A DNA stretch of 64,000 nucleotides from Dictyobacter kobayashii (GCF_003967555.1 NZ_BIFS01000001.1:496001-560000); one strand, 5' to 3'. Positions 39,162-49,044 are shown, counted from the stretch's first letter. Notes: generated by a model from the letters alone, not told the origin. A program made the numbers and translations.

Positions 39162-41078
39162 ATGACACCGGCCTTGACAGAGCACACAGTGCAACAACCA
39201 ACGATCCTGCTTGCAATACTGAGCAAGATGGCCCAGAAGCCAGAAGTACAATTCGATAAACTCTTCCAAAAGCTCTACAATGTCGAATTGTGGCTCCTGG
39301 CCTATCAACAGATCGCCCCCAAGCCGGGAAACATGACCACCGGAGTGGATGGGAAAACGATAGACAAAGCGGGACTCAAGTTGATCACAGAGATGATTGC
39401 TGATCTGAAAGCCTCAAGGTATCTACCTTGCCCAGCCCGCCGGGTCTACATTCCCAAAGCCAATGGCCGTCTGCGCCCGCTTGGAATACCCAGTTTCCGG
39501 GATAAGCTCCTCGAAACCGTCCTGAAACTCATCCTGGAAGCCATCTACGAGCCTAGCTTCTCCAACTGTTCCCACGGATTCCGACCAGAAAGGAGTTGTC
39601 ATACGGCCTTCGAACAGATCAAAAGGGAGATGACGGGCACACGATGGTGGGTAGAAGGAGATATTAAAGGATTTTTCGATCATGTGAACCATGAAATGTT
39701 ACTGAGGATATTGAGCAAACGCATCACGGACAAACGGTTCCTCCACCTTATCGGGCAGTTCCTGAAGGCTGGATATGTCGAGGATTGGAAACACCACCAG
39801 ACGTATACAGGAGTTCCTCAAGGCGGGAATCTCAGTCCGCTCCTGGCAAACGTGTACTTGAATGAACTCGATCAAGCTATGCACGCCAAAATAGCAGCGT
39901 TCAACAAGGGCAAAGCTAGGAAAACAAGCAAGGAATATCGCCGGGCCAGTGGAAGAGTAGAAAGAGCAAAAAAGCAGGCCAGGCAGAATGGGAACTGGAC
40001 GGAATACAAAGCACTGCGCAAACAGATGCTAAGTATCCCATCAGGGGAACTCCAGGACCCAGAGTATCGACGCCTCTTCTACACAAGGTACGCCGATGAT
40101 TTTCTGGTGGCAGTCATCGGAACCAAGACAGAAGCAATCGAACTGAAGGCATGGCTAGAGCAGTACCTGCGTGAGGAACTGCAACTGGAGCTTTCAGCGG
40201 AAAAGACCCTGATTACCCATGCACGGAAACGAGTACGGTTCTTGGGGTACGACATCATCCGATGGAAGGGACAGCGAATTGTACGCACGCAAACAAAACG
40301 AGGACCTATCACTCGTCGCTCAGGAGCCTACCAGCCTCGGCTCCTCATGCCTCAAGACAAAATCAGCGCCTTCGCCAAAACCTATGGGGATACAAGGAAT
40401 TGGCATGGCAAACACAGAAATCACTTGCTCAACCTCAGTGAACTCGAAATCCTCCTCATCTACAACGCGGAAGTCCGAGGATTCCTGGGTTATTACAGCC
40501 TCGCTGACAACTTGACCAAAGAAGCACACAAAATCCTCTGGCTCACGACAGGAAGTTTCTTTCGCACGATAGCTGGAAAGCGCCAGAGTACCGTGAAACA
40601 AGTAGCCAGAAGCATCAAAAGAGGACCAGGACGCTATGTGATGACGATCCACCCGGAAGGCAAGCCCATCAAAGAGTATGAACTGCTTTCATCGACCCGC
40701 CAACTGAAGAAGGGCGTCATCAATTACCACCAGCCGGACCTGAAACCAAACGTACTAAAGTACAAAAGTCGAACGGAACTGGGAAAGCGCCTGCTCGCAC
40801 AACGATGCGAGTGGTGCGGAACCAGAGAAGGGATGATGGAAGTTCATCATGTACGAAAATTGGGAAACCTGACAGGAAAAGCGGCCTGGGAGCGTCAAAT
40901 GATCCAACGCCGACGCAAAACAATGGTGCTTTGCGAGCAGTGCCATGACGAGTTACATGCGGGAAAGTTAGTAGCAAGCAAACGAATGCACAGGGAAAAC
41001 GGGCGAGCCAGCTACGCCGAAAGGTGTACGGTTGGTTCTGAGGGGAGAGCAGTGAAACCTACTGTAGCAATACAGTAA
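39162..41078 (+). CDS. ltrA: Group II intron reverse transcriptase/maturase with HNH domain
   Basis: A 638-residue intron-encoded protein. RT blocks include FRDKLLETVLKLILEAIYEP, HGFRPERSCH, WVEGDIKGFFDHV, GVPQGGNLSPLLANVYL and the catalytic YADDF. The maturase X domain lies at about 440-540 (FLGYYSLADN). A C-terminal zinc/HNH endonuclease follows (CEWCGTREGMMEVHHV, CEQCHDELHAGK). The RT frame is intact although the host genes around it are frameshifted. The frame continues through domain V and ends with TAA at 41076-41078 inside domain VI. Start: ATG 39162; TTG at 39132 is an alternative. Confidence 0.9.
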   Translation: MTPALTEHTVQQPTILLAILSKMAQKPEVQFDKLFQKLYNVELWLLAYQQIAPKPGNMTTGVDGKTIDKAGLKLITEMIADLKASRYLPCPARRVYIPKANGRLRPLGIPSFRDKLLETVLKLILEAIYEPSFSNCSHGFRPERSCHTAFEQIKREMTGTRWWVEGDIKGFFDHVNHEMLLRILSKRITDKRFLHLIGQFLKAGYVEDWKHHQTYTGVPQGGNLSPLLANVYLNELDQAMHAKIAAFNKGKARKTSKEYRRASGRVERAKKQARQNGNWTEYKALRKQMLSIPSGELQDPEYRRLFYTRYADDFLVAVIGTKTEAIELKAWLEQYLREELQLELSAEKTLITHARKRVRFLGYDIIRWKGQRIVRTQTKRGPITRRSGAYQPRLLMPQDKISAFAKTYGDTRNWHGKHRNHLLNLSELEILLIYNAEVRGFLGYYSLADNLTKEAHKILWLTTGSFFRTIAGKRQSTVKQVARSIKRGPGRYVMTIHPEGKPIKEYELLSSTRQLKKGVINYHQPDLKPNVLKYKSRTELGKRLLAQRCEWCGTREGMMEVHHVRKLGNLTGKAAWERQMIQRRRKTMVLCEQCHDELHAGKLVASKRMHRENGRASYAERCTVGSEGRAVKPTVAIQ

Positions 41079-41100
41079 GGCGCACGGCTCTTACCCTGGC
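41005..41100 (+). ncRNA. Group II intron domains V and VI
   Basis: Domain V (41005-41039) reads GAGCC...CGCCGAAAGGTG...GGTTC, a hairpin with GAAA loop and an internal bulge. Domain VI pairs AGGG-GAGAGC (41041-41050) with GCTCTT-A-CCCT, leaving the branch-point adenosine unpaired eight bases before the exon. Confidence 0.8.
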
Positions 41101-42143
41101 GAAAGCACGGGCGTGCTCTGGCGTCCTGCCTTCAACGTGCTGGAGGAGGGGCGTACGCTTCTGCTGGTCAACGCGCAGCATATCAAAGCGGTCCCAGGCC
41201 GCAAAACGGATGTAAAAGACAGCGAATGGCTGGCCGACCTGCTGCGCCACGGACTCTTACGCCCAAGCTTTATTCCTCCTCCCCCATCCGGGTCCTACGG
41301 GATCTGACTCGGTATCGCAAGAATCTTGTTGAACACCGTACCCAGGAAATTAATCGCGTCCACAAGGTCTTGGAGACAGCGAACATCAAACTGGGGGCAG
41401 TCGCCAGCAATGTCGTCGGAGTCAGTGGGCGACGGATGCTTGAGGCCATCACGCAGGGAGAGTCTGACCCCCAGGTTCTGGCCGATCTGGCCAAAGGACG
41501 CTTACGCGAAAAGCTGCCCGCGTTGCGTCTGGCTCTGGACGGGCGAGTCCAAGCGCATCATCAACTGCTGATTGGCGAGCTGCTCGACCACCTTGACTAT
41601 CTGGATCGGGCGATCCATCGGGTGGAGGTCAATATTGCTGCCTTGGTTGCCAAGGAAGAAAAAGCGCTGGAGCTTCTGCTGACCTTACCAGCAACCGGGC
41701 CGGTCACCGCTGCGGCTATCATCGCCGAGATCGGGACAGATATGGGTCGCTTCCCCAGTGCTGCTCATCTCGCGTCATGGGCCGGCGTTTGTCCCGGCAA
41801 CAAACGGAGTGCTGGCAAACAACTCAGCGGGGCGAGCACCAAAGGGAACAAACAGCTCAAGACGATCTTGTGCGAGATCGCGGCCACCATTGCTTGCACG
41901 CCGGGAACGTACCTGCATGCACTCTATCAACACATCGCACGTCGACGAGGCAAGTCGCGAGCCATGATGGCGGTGGCTCACAGCTTGCTCGTGAGCATTT
42001 ATTACATGCTCCGCGACCAGGTTTCTTATCAGGAGTTGGGACAGGGCTACTTTGACCAGCTCCAAGCCCAACACCTGGAGCGCCACTATGTGCGACGATT
42101 GGAGGCATTGGGCTTTCAGGTAACGCTCACGTCAGCAGGTTAG

Positions 42144-42571
42144 CAGGCAGTTAGCGCTCTCTCTCACTCAATTCTCCCAACCAGGCGGTTCGGGAGCAGG
42201 TTTTTATTGTCGTTTTTTCGGGGCCTTACGAATTGAATTTTCAGGCGAAATGCCCTCAGCACCCTTTCAAAACGCTTGAAAATGTATGTAGCATAGACCA
42301 AAGTTATTTTCTAACACGCCAGAAACGAAGAAAAGCAATCGTTCTGCTCGCATCTTACATGGAAGCTTTAAACACTTAGTTCCGAAGACCATAAATTGGA
42401 GTTTAGATAAAATTCCTATGCAGCTAGGCCAGAAGCGGCTTGAGCTATTTCATAACAAGATAGTATAAAATGGCTCTACAGGCCAATTCTTACAGATTTT
42501 ATCTAAACGTCAACATAAAGAAAAGGTAAAAATCTCTCCACCAATGTCTACAGACATCTGTTTACGCTCCA
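42144..42571. other. Gene-free stretch right of IS110
   Basis: No coding frame is supported. The segment GAAATGCCCTCAG at about 42250 is related in inverted orientation to CTGAGGGCATCTC at about 33779, 8.5 kb away. It may mark ends of a decayed element. From about 42300 the sequence becomes markedly AT-rich. Confidence 0.35.
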
Positions 42572-42949
42572 ATGAGCACCATTCTACTTCTGACTTGGCT
42601 GTCATTGTCTATCGTTGACTACTGGCCTGGATGCCAACAAAATGTCAAAAAATCCATCGTTGTCGCTCCAGGTAAAGAGCTTGTAAGTATAATAATCCTC
42701 TTGCCGGCTGCTACTTTCCAGGGAGACTCTCATCTCAGCACCTGCCGCAGTTCTTCGCTTTGCTCATACTCTATTCTTCCCGTCTCCTCAAGGAAGCGCA
42801 GAAAACGCTTGAAACTCGTCTTCGCTGTTTTGACGCTGGTTGTCTGCAAATACGTTTCGACCTTACGTAACACTCGATGCTCTCCAAAGCCACTCCTTGC
42901 AACAGAAACATCTCCGAGAGGAGGCAACAAGAGAAAATGGAGAAGGACG

Positions 42950-43243
42950 TGGGTCTTTTGCTGCACAAACGGGAAACCATTGCATGTGAGTAATCTTATC
43001 AGCAGATCATTTCGGTCATTATTAGAAAAAGCAAGTATCCCACCCATCCGTTTTCATGATTTGCGACCTACCACAGCTACACTCCTTCTCTCAATGGGAA
43101 CACATCCGAAATTTGTGCAGGAATTGCTTGGACATAGCCAGATCATTGTCACACTGGAAATTTATTCACACATCCTTCCTCCTCTGCAAGAGGAAGTCAT
43201 GCTTCAATTTCATGCCATGTTGACAGCACCTGGCCTCTCCTAG
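42950..43243 (+). pseudogene. Tyrosine recombinase C-terminal fragment
   Basis: About 97 codons match the catalytic C-terminus of phage/XerD-type integrases: KPLHVSNLISRSF, IRFHDLRPTTATLLLSMG (Arg box), LLGHSQIIVTLEIYSHI (His and nucleophile Tyr) and a terminal helix. The N-terminal and core-binding parts are not recognisable upstream on this strand, so it is a remnant. The usual HDLRHT reads HDLRPT. It lies between selC and the polysaccharide-like cluster, as an island integrase might. Confidence 0.7.
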
Positions 43244-43599
43244 CGGTCATTTCTGCGATCAAGGAATACGAGTGCCTCATCCCATCAATGCAGAAAAGGC
43301 CTGGCAAACGGTTTCTCAGGCTTCTTTCTCGCTGTGAGATTTTGGAGAATGGACGACGCTGATCATCGAACTTAAAAGTTGTCGCTCTCAATAGGGAGCT
43401 TGCTGATACAGAACGACACATATCAAAAAACTGGCACTTTCCCCTGGTTGAGATTCTAAAGAGTGTACGGCATGGAGTACAGAACTTAAAAATCTGACTA
43501 AAAATTAATTCCATATCATGGACAGAAACACTCGAAAAAGAAAACAGGCAAGAATCGATCTTCTCGCCTGCTATAGCTGGATCATAAAACTGCATTACG

Positions 43600-44157
43600 G
43601 AAGACCTTTTAGACGATCTCAAAGCACGAGAAGTCAAAACGATTGATCTGTAGGTCAGCGATGGAGGCCAAACCATGTTGAATGCTATCCGTGTGAAATT
43701 CGCCACCTCGCAGAGGCAACGCTGTGTCATACACAAAATGGAAAACGTGCTGAGCTATGTTCCCAACAAACAGCGGGAGCAGATCGATCCGGAACTCAAA
43801 GGCCTGTTCTACCAAAAAAGTCGCCAGCAAGCTGACCTAGCGGCGGCAGCATTCATCGAGAAATACCAGAAGATGTATCCAACAGCGGTCGAGTGCTTAC
43901 AGCAGGATTTGGAGGCATGTCTGACCTTTTACTCTTTCCCCAAAGAACACTGGAAGACGATTCGCACCAATAACGCGATTGAGCGGCTCTTCGGGGAAGT
44001 GAAACGTCACTCGCATAAGATGGCAGCTGCTTTTCGCAACGAAAGGAGCTGTGTGCTGCTTTTCTATGCGGTTATTCGCGGTCTCAAGTTCAACAAGCTC
44101 ACGATGCCACAAACATCTCAAGCGCAACCAGACCCTGAACTTTTACACAATACTTGA
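43600..44157 (+). pseudogene. IS256-family transposase C-terminal fragment
   Basis: About 186 codons match the C-terminal half of mutator-type (IS256) transposases: VSDGGQTMLNAI, RCVIHKMENVLSYVPNK, the LEACLTFYSFPKEHWKTIRT block and the Glu motif NAIERLFGEVKR. A TAG at 43651-43653 breaks the frame, and no N-terminal half is recognisable between 43244 and 43600. It ends 30 bp before the stop of the TylF-type gene. Confidence 0.8.
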
Positions 44158-44186
44158 CATACTACCACAATCCTTATCAATTGTTA

Positions 44187-44927
44187 CTATGAGTTATTTG
44201 GTTTTGTATATTTGATACCTATACGTCCAGTATAATCGATACGATTTAGAAGCATAGGTATATGGTGTTCTTGGAAATACTCGTCAGTCGCTTTTTTTGC
44301 TCCTTGCCAATGTCCATAGTCGTCAAGCAATAGTACACCGCCTTGGGAAAGCAGGGGAAAAAGATGTACTAATTCATGAAGAGTAGAGGAATACCAATCC
44401 GTATCTAAACGAAGAATACTAATCTTGTTAGGTGCTTGCTGCGGAAGAGTTTCCTCTACTTTTCCTTTAATAAAGTGAATCTTTTTTGTATCGTATCCAA
44501 CGGAGGAGAGCAATGCTTGAACTTCGTTAAGAGGTGCATAATGCCAAACATCATCTGGATTGGCTGATTTCCTACCTTCCTGCACTTTGGATGCAGTTTC
44601 TCCACTATAGGTAAGGTCATATTTACTGGCATAGGTTTTTGGGTCGGGCATCCCCTCGAATGTATCAAAGAGATAAAGATGACGGTCGGTACACCCTAAA
44701 CGTAGTAACGTATACGCTATTGCCATCATACTGCCACCTTTCCATACGCCGCATTCAACCATATCGCCGGGGATATCATGGGTAACTACATATTCAACCG
44801 CTCTTATAAGAGCAAAGATACGCTCTGGCGTAGTCAATGTATACTGATATACTTTTTCAACTATATCAGTATCTGTTTCAGAAAAATCTTCATACTTAGG
44901 AGCTCCGTTATACACTAATGACTTCAT
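44187..44927 (-). CDS. TylF/MycF-type SAM-dependent O-methyltransferase
   Basis: A 246-residue protein of the macrocin O-methyltransferase family: GDMVECGVWKGGSMMAIAY (SAM site), LYLFDTFEGMPDP, ILRLDTDWYSST and VLLLDDYGHWQGAKKA (catalytic Asp and His region). TylF and MycF methylate hydroxyls of deoxysugars on macrolides; homologues occur in glycan and antibiotic clusters. A strong GAAGGAGGAG ribosome site precedes the ATG. It is the last gene of a leftward block with GT4 enzymes and dTDP-sugar genes, so a sugar hydroxyl is the likely target. Confidence 0.88.
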   Translation of the reverse strand: MKSLVYNGAPKYEDFSETDTDIVEKVYQYTLTTPERIFALIRAVEYVVTHDIPGDMVECGVWKGGSMMAIAYTLLRLGCTDRHLYLFDTFEGMPDPKTYASKYDLTYSGETASKVQEGRKSANPDDVWHYAPLNEVQALLSSVGYDTKKIHFIKGKVEETLPQQAPNKISILRLDTDWYSSTLHELVHLFPLLSQGGVLLLDDYGHWQGAKKATDEYFQEHHIPMLLNRIDYTGRIGIKYTKPNNS

Positions 44928-44950
44928 ATTCTCCTCCTTCTTGTTTATGA

Positions 44951-46126
44951 CTATACGGAAGTAAAAACTTGCATTGCAGTTTTATAAGATTGTTCTGTTT
45001 CTTTTATCATGCGCCTAATATTAAAATGTGTTTTCACATGCTCGTAGCCTTTCTTTGCTAGTTTTTGTGCACATTGGTGATCTGTTGCTAAACGAATAAT
45101 TGCGTCTCCCAGGGCTGAAACATCTCCTGGGGGGATCAGTAAGCCATTCTGCTCAGAAGTAATAATCTCTTCTATACTTGAGATCGTCGTCCCAATGACA
45201 GGTTTGTTAGACGCCATCGCCTCAAGCAATGCTAGACCAAGCCCTTCACTATAGCTGGGTTGAACAACGATATCAGCTGCGGTATAGACCTCTGACATGT
45301 CAGATAAATGGAGTTGTTCATTAATACTAACTACGCCTGTGAGATCCAATAGTTCTATCTCTTTATAAAGGTTAGTGGCATATTGACGTGAAGCAGAATG
45401 GCAACTACCGGCGATTAATACACGTATATGCGGCATATTCTTCTTAACGCCAGGAATTGCTCGAATCAATTCAAGAAGGCCTTTACGTTGTTTAAGCCGA
45501 GCAGCACAAACAATAAAAATGTCATCAGGTTGTACCTGGAAAGCTTGCCGAGCTTGAGCGCGCGTACCTGGATAAATATTATCCAGGTCGACACCATGAT
45601 AAATAAGTTTTAAACGTGCACTATCTGCTCCATAGGCGATTGCTTTATCATAGTAAAAGCGGCTACCAGCTAAAAAAATCTGGACAGGTAATTGTGAGAA
45701 GACTAAACGACATTTTCCCTCGCCAGCGGCTTCCGCCTCAGGTTCTTGTTCGTGAAAACTACACACGAGAGGAACTTGAATTGTAAGAGCAAGCATTGAG
45801 CCAATAATAGCGCACTCTAGACTATTAGCGTGAATAATATCGATATGGTGATGTCTAAGTAAATTTGCAATCTCTCCAGGTAACGCGAAGTATGCTTGTT
45901 CCCAGCATGACTTATCGGGATCTTCAATTAATGCTTTGTAGGAAAAAGTACGAAAAATGTGCATCCCTCCTATTTGTTCGTAGTCGGGGCAACTCGAGTT
46001 AGGTCTATCAGTGATCACGAACACAGTATGTCCCATGGCACACATACCAGCTGCAATTGTTTTTGCGTATGTCTCACCTCCTCCAATTTGTGGGTGGAAG
46101 GTGCCTGTTAATAAGCAAATATTCAT
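44951..46126 (-). CDS. GT4-family glycosyltransferase
   Basis: A GT-B fold protein of about 391 residues: N-terminal glycine-rich GTFHPQIGGGETYAK, IIHANSLE, the linker LKLIYHGVDLDNIYPG and IFIVCAARLKQRKGLLELI. The nucleotide-sugar EX7E motif is SYSEGLGLALLEAMASNKPVI. It transfers a sugar from an activated donor to an acceptor with retention. Start ATG 46126 is preferred (AAGAGG eight bases upstream). It is 24 bp upstream of the TylF-type gene. Confidence 0.9.
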   Translation of the reverse strand: MNICLLTGTFHPQIGGGETYAKTIAAGMCAMGHTVFVITDRPNSSCPDYEQIGGMHIFRTFSYKALIEDPDKSCWEQAYFALPGEIANLLRHHHIDIIHANSLECAIIGSMLALTIQVPLVCSFHEQEPEAEAAGEGKCRLVFSQLPVQIFLAGSRFYYDKAIAYGADSARLKLIYHGVDLDNIYPGTRAQARQAFQVQPDDIFIVCAARLKQRKGLLELIRAIPGVKKNMPHIRVLIAGSCHSASRQYATNLYKEIELLDLTGVVSINEQLHLSDMSEVYTAADIVVQPSYSEGLGLALLEAMASNKPVIGTTISSIEEIITSEQNGLLIPPGDVSALGDAIIRLATDHQCAQKLAKKGYEHVKTHFNIRRMIKETEQSYKTAMQVFTSV

Positions 46127-46260
46127 GTTCATCACCTCTTAAGTATAGTGGTACATATTTTAATGCACTATCATGTCTATTAACAGCATTTCTCTGGAAA
46201 ATATTTTAACCAGAATAAAGATGCTGCTAGTAAAAACAAAGAAAAGAAACTGCAATTATG

Positions 46261-47922
46261 CTATGGTAACTCAAATTCAATATTTTGTTGTAACATTCCA
46301 TCGTTTATTTGCCATATTTCACCTCCAAAATGTTGAATGAACCAACGATCATGCGAAACAGCCAAAACTGGTCCAGGAAAATGTTTGACTGCAGCCTCAA
46401 ATGCTTCTAATACATCTAGGCTAATATGATTAGTTGGCTCATCAAGTAAGAGAATATTCGGGCGTTGGGCAATTAAACGCGAAATTTCCAGCTTTCTTCT
46501 TTGCCCTAAACTGAGCTGTCCAACCAACTTCGATAAATCTTCATAGCGGAACAAGCCATATCGCAATAAACCTGCCACAAACTCCTCCATCCCTCCTTCT
46601 AAGCCATCGCTATAGGCGTCAAGAGTAGTTCTATTTAAATCTTGAAACGCTGGTTCCTGAGCTAGATAGCCCACGCGCGCGGCATTCGTAATGTAAACTT
46701 CTCCTTGATCTGGAGTTTCTAAATGCTCAATAATTTTGAGGAGAGTACTTTTTCCAACTCCATTAGGCCCCACAATAACTACATGAGCATCTGATTTGAG
46801 AGCAAAATTAATATCATGTAGCACATACCGTTCATGGAACTTTTTAGAAAGATTTGAAACCCTGATAGCAATATCTGCCTTAAGAGTTTCTGTCTGAAAG
46901 CGAGGAGTGATGTTTAATGGCTCTGGTGGTTTTGAAATTGAATCAGCTTCGATGCGTCTTATCTGTTCCTCTGCATTTTTGACAGCACGAACTACGGCAT
47001 TTTCGGCTCGATTTCCTTTATTATTAAAAAAATATTTTTCATTATCTTTACTTGCATGATTATAGCCTCCTACGGTGCGAGCGGTAGTTTTAATATAATG
47101 CTTTAATGATTTTAGCTTTTCCTGCTGCTCCTTATAATCATCTTCCCACTTCAGCCTGGCTGCTTCTTTAGCTGCAACATAGTCATCATAGTTGCCAGTA
47201 TAGCTTATTAAATTGTGAGTATACTCATCAATTTCAAAGACATTCTTGACTGTGCGATTGAGGAATTGTCGATCATGGGAGGCATATAGGACAGCACCAG
47301 AATGTTGATTAATATAAGACTCCAGCCAATTTACAGTAGCAAAATCCAGGTGATTAGTTGGTTCATCTAAGAGCAAAATGTCAGGTGCACGTAGGAGGAG
47401 TGATGCGAGGCCAATGCGTGCTTTTTCACCACCAGAAAGAGTCTCGATATCCCTATCTCGTGGTAAGTGAGACAGCTCGAGACCATTCATAACTACATCG
47501 ATTTTATGATCAAGTTCGTACCCACCACGTGATTGAAATTTACTTGTAACATCACTATATTCCTCCATTACAGTTGCAATCTCATCCTCCGCAGACTTGG
47601 ACATCACAAACTCAAGCTGTCTCATTTTTTCCTCTAGTTGACGTAGATTGCCAACCGATTCAAGCAAAAGATCATCGATAGTTTGCCCATAAAAATCAGG
47701 CGTTGCTTGAGGAAGATAACCAATCTCGATAGAGGGTGCATACGCAATGTCACCTGTATCTGCTGTTTCCTCTCTGGCAAGGATTTTTAGCAATACTGAT
47801 TTTCCCACACCATTAGTTCCCACAAGTCCAATTCGATCTCCATCATTAATGACAAAAGAAATCGTCTCGAGAACTGTGGTTATACCGTAGCTTTTTGATA
47901 TATTGCGAACAGCTAACAACAT
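46261..47922 (-). CDS. ABC-F family ATPase (ribosome-associated, possible antibiotic resistance)
   Basis: A 553-residue protein with two ABC domains and no membrane segment. Walker A motifs are GTNGVGKSVLLK and GPNGVGKSTLLK. Signatures are LSGGEKARIGLASLL and LSLGQRRKLEISRLI. Both Walker B regions read LLLDEPTNH. The inter-domain linker is long and charged (KEAARLKWEDDYKEQQEKL), as in ABC-F proteins that enter the ribosomal E site. ABC-F members protect against macrolides, lincosamides, pleuromutilins or phenicols, or act as translation factors. Start ATG 47922 follows GAGGAGAAG. Its place in a sugar-biosynthetic block suggests self-protection. Confidence 0.9.
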   Translation of the reverse strand: MLLAVRNISKSYGITTVLETISFVINDGDRIGLVGTNGVGKSVLLKILAREETADTGDIAYAPSIEIGYLPQATPDFYGQTIDDLLLESVGNLRQLEEKMRQLEFVMSKSAEDEIATVMEEYSDVTSKFQSRGGYELDHKIDVVMNGLELSHLPRDRDIETLSGGEKARIGLASLLLRAPDILLLDEPTNHLDFATVNWLESYINQHSGAVLYASHDRQFLNRTVKNVFEIDEYTHNLISYTGNYDDYVAAKEAARLKWEDDYKEQQEKLKSLKHYIKTTARTVGGYNHASKDNEKYFFNNKGNRAENAVVRAVKNAEEQIRRIEADSISKPPEPLNITPRFQTETLKADIAIRVSNLSKKFHERYVLHDINFALKSDAHVVIVGPNGVGKSTLLKIIEHLETPDQGEVYITNAARVGYLAQEPAFQDLNRTTLDAYSDGLEGGMEEFVAGLLRYGLFRYEDLSKLVGQLSLGQRRKLEISRLIAQRPNILLLDEPTNHISLDVLEAFEAAVKHFPGPVLAVSHDRWFIQHFGGEIWQINDGMLQQNIEFELP

Positions 47923-47995
47923 AATTTCTTCTCCTCTTGAATATACACAAACCCACTTGATAACCTCTGATATAAAGTATAGAGACTTTAATTTT

Positions 47996-48924
47996 TTATA
48001 AAGTGAGTTGATTTGTATACTGCTTAACACGAAGAATTGCTTCTTGCAAAGAAAGTGGTTGAATACCAAGCTCATCAAAAATCCGCTGGCATAGCAAGCC
48101 ATTTCTTAAAGGGCGACGGGCAATCTGATTCAACGAAGCAGTTAGAACAGGCTGCAGAAGTTGCATGTTCAGTGACAATGCTTGCGCTATTTGACGTGCA
48201 AAGCCCCATCGATCAATATAACAAGCACCAGCGGTATGATAGATACCATTTCCCCCCGGAGCCCGACAGCAATAAGCATGCTCACAAGGTGATCGAGGAG
48301 TACTGGTGTATTCCATTGATCGGTTACAATTGAAACAAGGTGACCCTGGCCTAATTCTCGTGACATCCAGGAGATAAAGTCATGATGTATTTTGGATGGT
48401 GCACTATAGACAACACACGTTCGGCAAATAGCCCAGCTTGTATGATAGCTACAAAGTGACTGAATGACGACCTCTCCCTGATATTTTGTCAGACCATAAT
48501 AATTGATAGGGTGAGTTTGAGCGTTTTCTGCATAAGGCCCTGGTTGTTTATCTGAACCATCAAAGACATAATCGGTTGAAACATATACTAAGCGCGCTCT
48601 GATAGATACACAAGTTTTAGCTATTGCTTCTGTACTGAGCACATTGACGGCATATGCATGTTCTTTATTTTGTTCACAATAATCAACATTGGTCACTGCA
48701 GCTGAGTGAAAAATAATTTCTGGTTCAATTGCCATAATGGTCTGTATCAGTATATCCAGGTCTGCTATATCCAGAAAATAAGCACATAGTGGATAACCGG
48801 GTATAGTACCGTTTATTTTCCGATGATAAAGAGCGTGAATGGGCTGGTCGGTTGTTTGTAGCAACTGTTGAATAAGACAATTACCCACTAGTCCACTAGC
48901 ACCAGTAACAAGTATACCACTCAT
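47996..48924 (-). CDS. rmlD: RmlD-like NDP-4-dehydro-deoxysugar reductase (one-base frameshift)
   Basis: A protein of about 309 residues. The NAD(P) motif is GASGLVGN, followed by the active-site STDYVFDGS and YxxxK in YYGLTKYQGE, and the C-terminal GIYHTAGACYIDRWGFA segment. The frame breaks at 48251-48256; one extra G in a G6 run (coding strand) restores it. RmlD reduces dTDP-4-dehydro-L-rhamnose; relatives reduce other 4-ketosugars. RBS AAGGAGG precedes the ATG at 48924. Its stop lies 73 bp before the ABC-F start. Confidence 0.85.
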
Positions 48925-49044
48925 GTTGAAACCTCCTTGATCACGTATAATGAATGCCTACAGATGCTGTCAAAAACAGAAATCTGGGAAATAACAGAGC
49001 CAGAGAGAAAGCATAGATTGGCTGTATCCAATAAATATTAATTA

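Larger units (their letters stand above)
36318..41100 (+). mobile_element. Group II intron with HNH-type reverse transcriptase, interrupted by IS21
   Basis: The 5' end follows the IS110 codon ATG with (G)TGACGCCCGTAAG, like the GUGYG consensus start if the shared G is counted. Domain I-IV-like RNA sequence runs to about 36860 (e.g. GTGGAGTGACGTCCAC and GGAATGCTGGAAAGCA). Domain V is at 41005-41039 with its GAAA tetraloop (TACGCCGAAAGGTGTA). Domain VI is at 41041-41100 with a bulged A eight bases from the 3' end (TTACCCTGGC). The intron protein is at 39162-41078. An IS21 sits in domain IV upstream of the protein gene. Splicing would restore the IS110 frame. Confidence 0.85.
36132..42143 (+). 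pseudogene. IS110-family transposase split by a group II intron (exons 36132-36317 and 41101-42143)
   Basis: Exon 1 encodes the RuvC-like DEDD N-domain start (CCGLDIHKKTVVACVL, ending THVAM). Exon 2 resumes exactly in register as ESTGVLWRPAFNVLE, then KTDVKDSEWLADLLRHGLL and the C-terminal IS116/IS110/IS902 domain (TLPATGPVTAAAIIAEIG, ASWAGVCPGNKRSAGK). Precise removal of 36318-41100 restores the family motif HVAMESTG. An additional one-base loss in the C5 run at 41281-41285 interrupts exon 2. RBS GGAAAGGAA precedes the ATG at 36132. The element's ends are not defined; 35898-36131 probably belong to its left flank. Confidence 0.85.

Noticed and set aside
42572..42949. Upstream part of the long open frame leading into the recombinase fragment
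   Set aside because: The translation is low-quality (hydrophobic and Ser-rich, no integrase similarity) and conflicts with a better minus-strand reading; only the C-terminal part is supported.
43197..43736. A 179-codon minus-strand frame opposite the IS256 fragment
   Set aside because: It is a shadow of the transposase region and has no family motifs.
42540..44160. An intact prophage or integrative element
   Set aside because: Only recombinase and transposase fragments are present; there are no structural, replication or conjugation genes.
46923..48102. A 60-residue N-terminal extension of the ABC-F protein
   Set aside because: The extension is non-conserved and overlaps the upstream gene; a strong ribosome site precedes ATG 47922.
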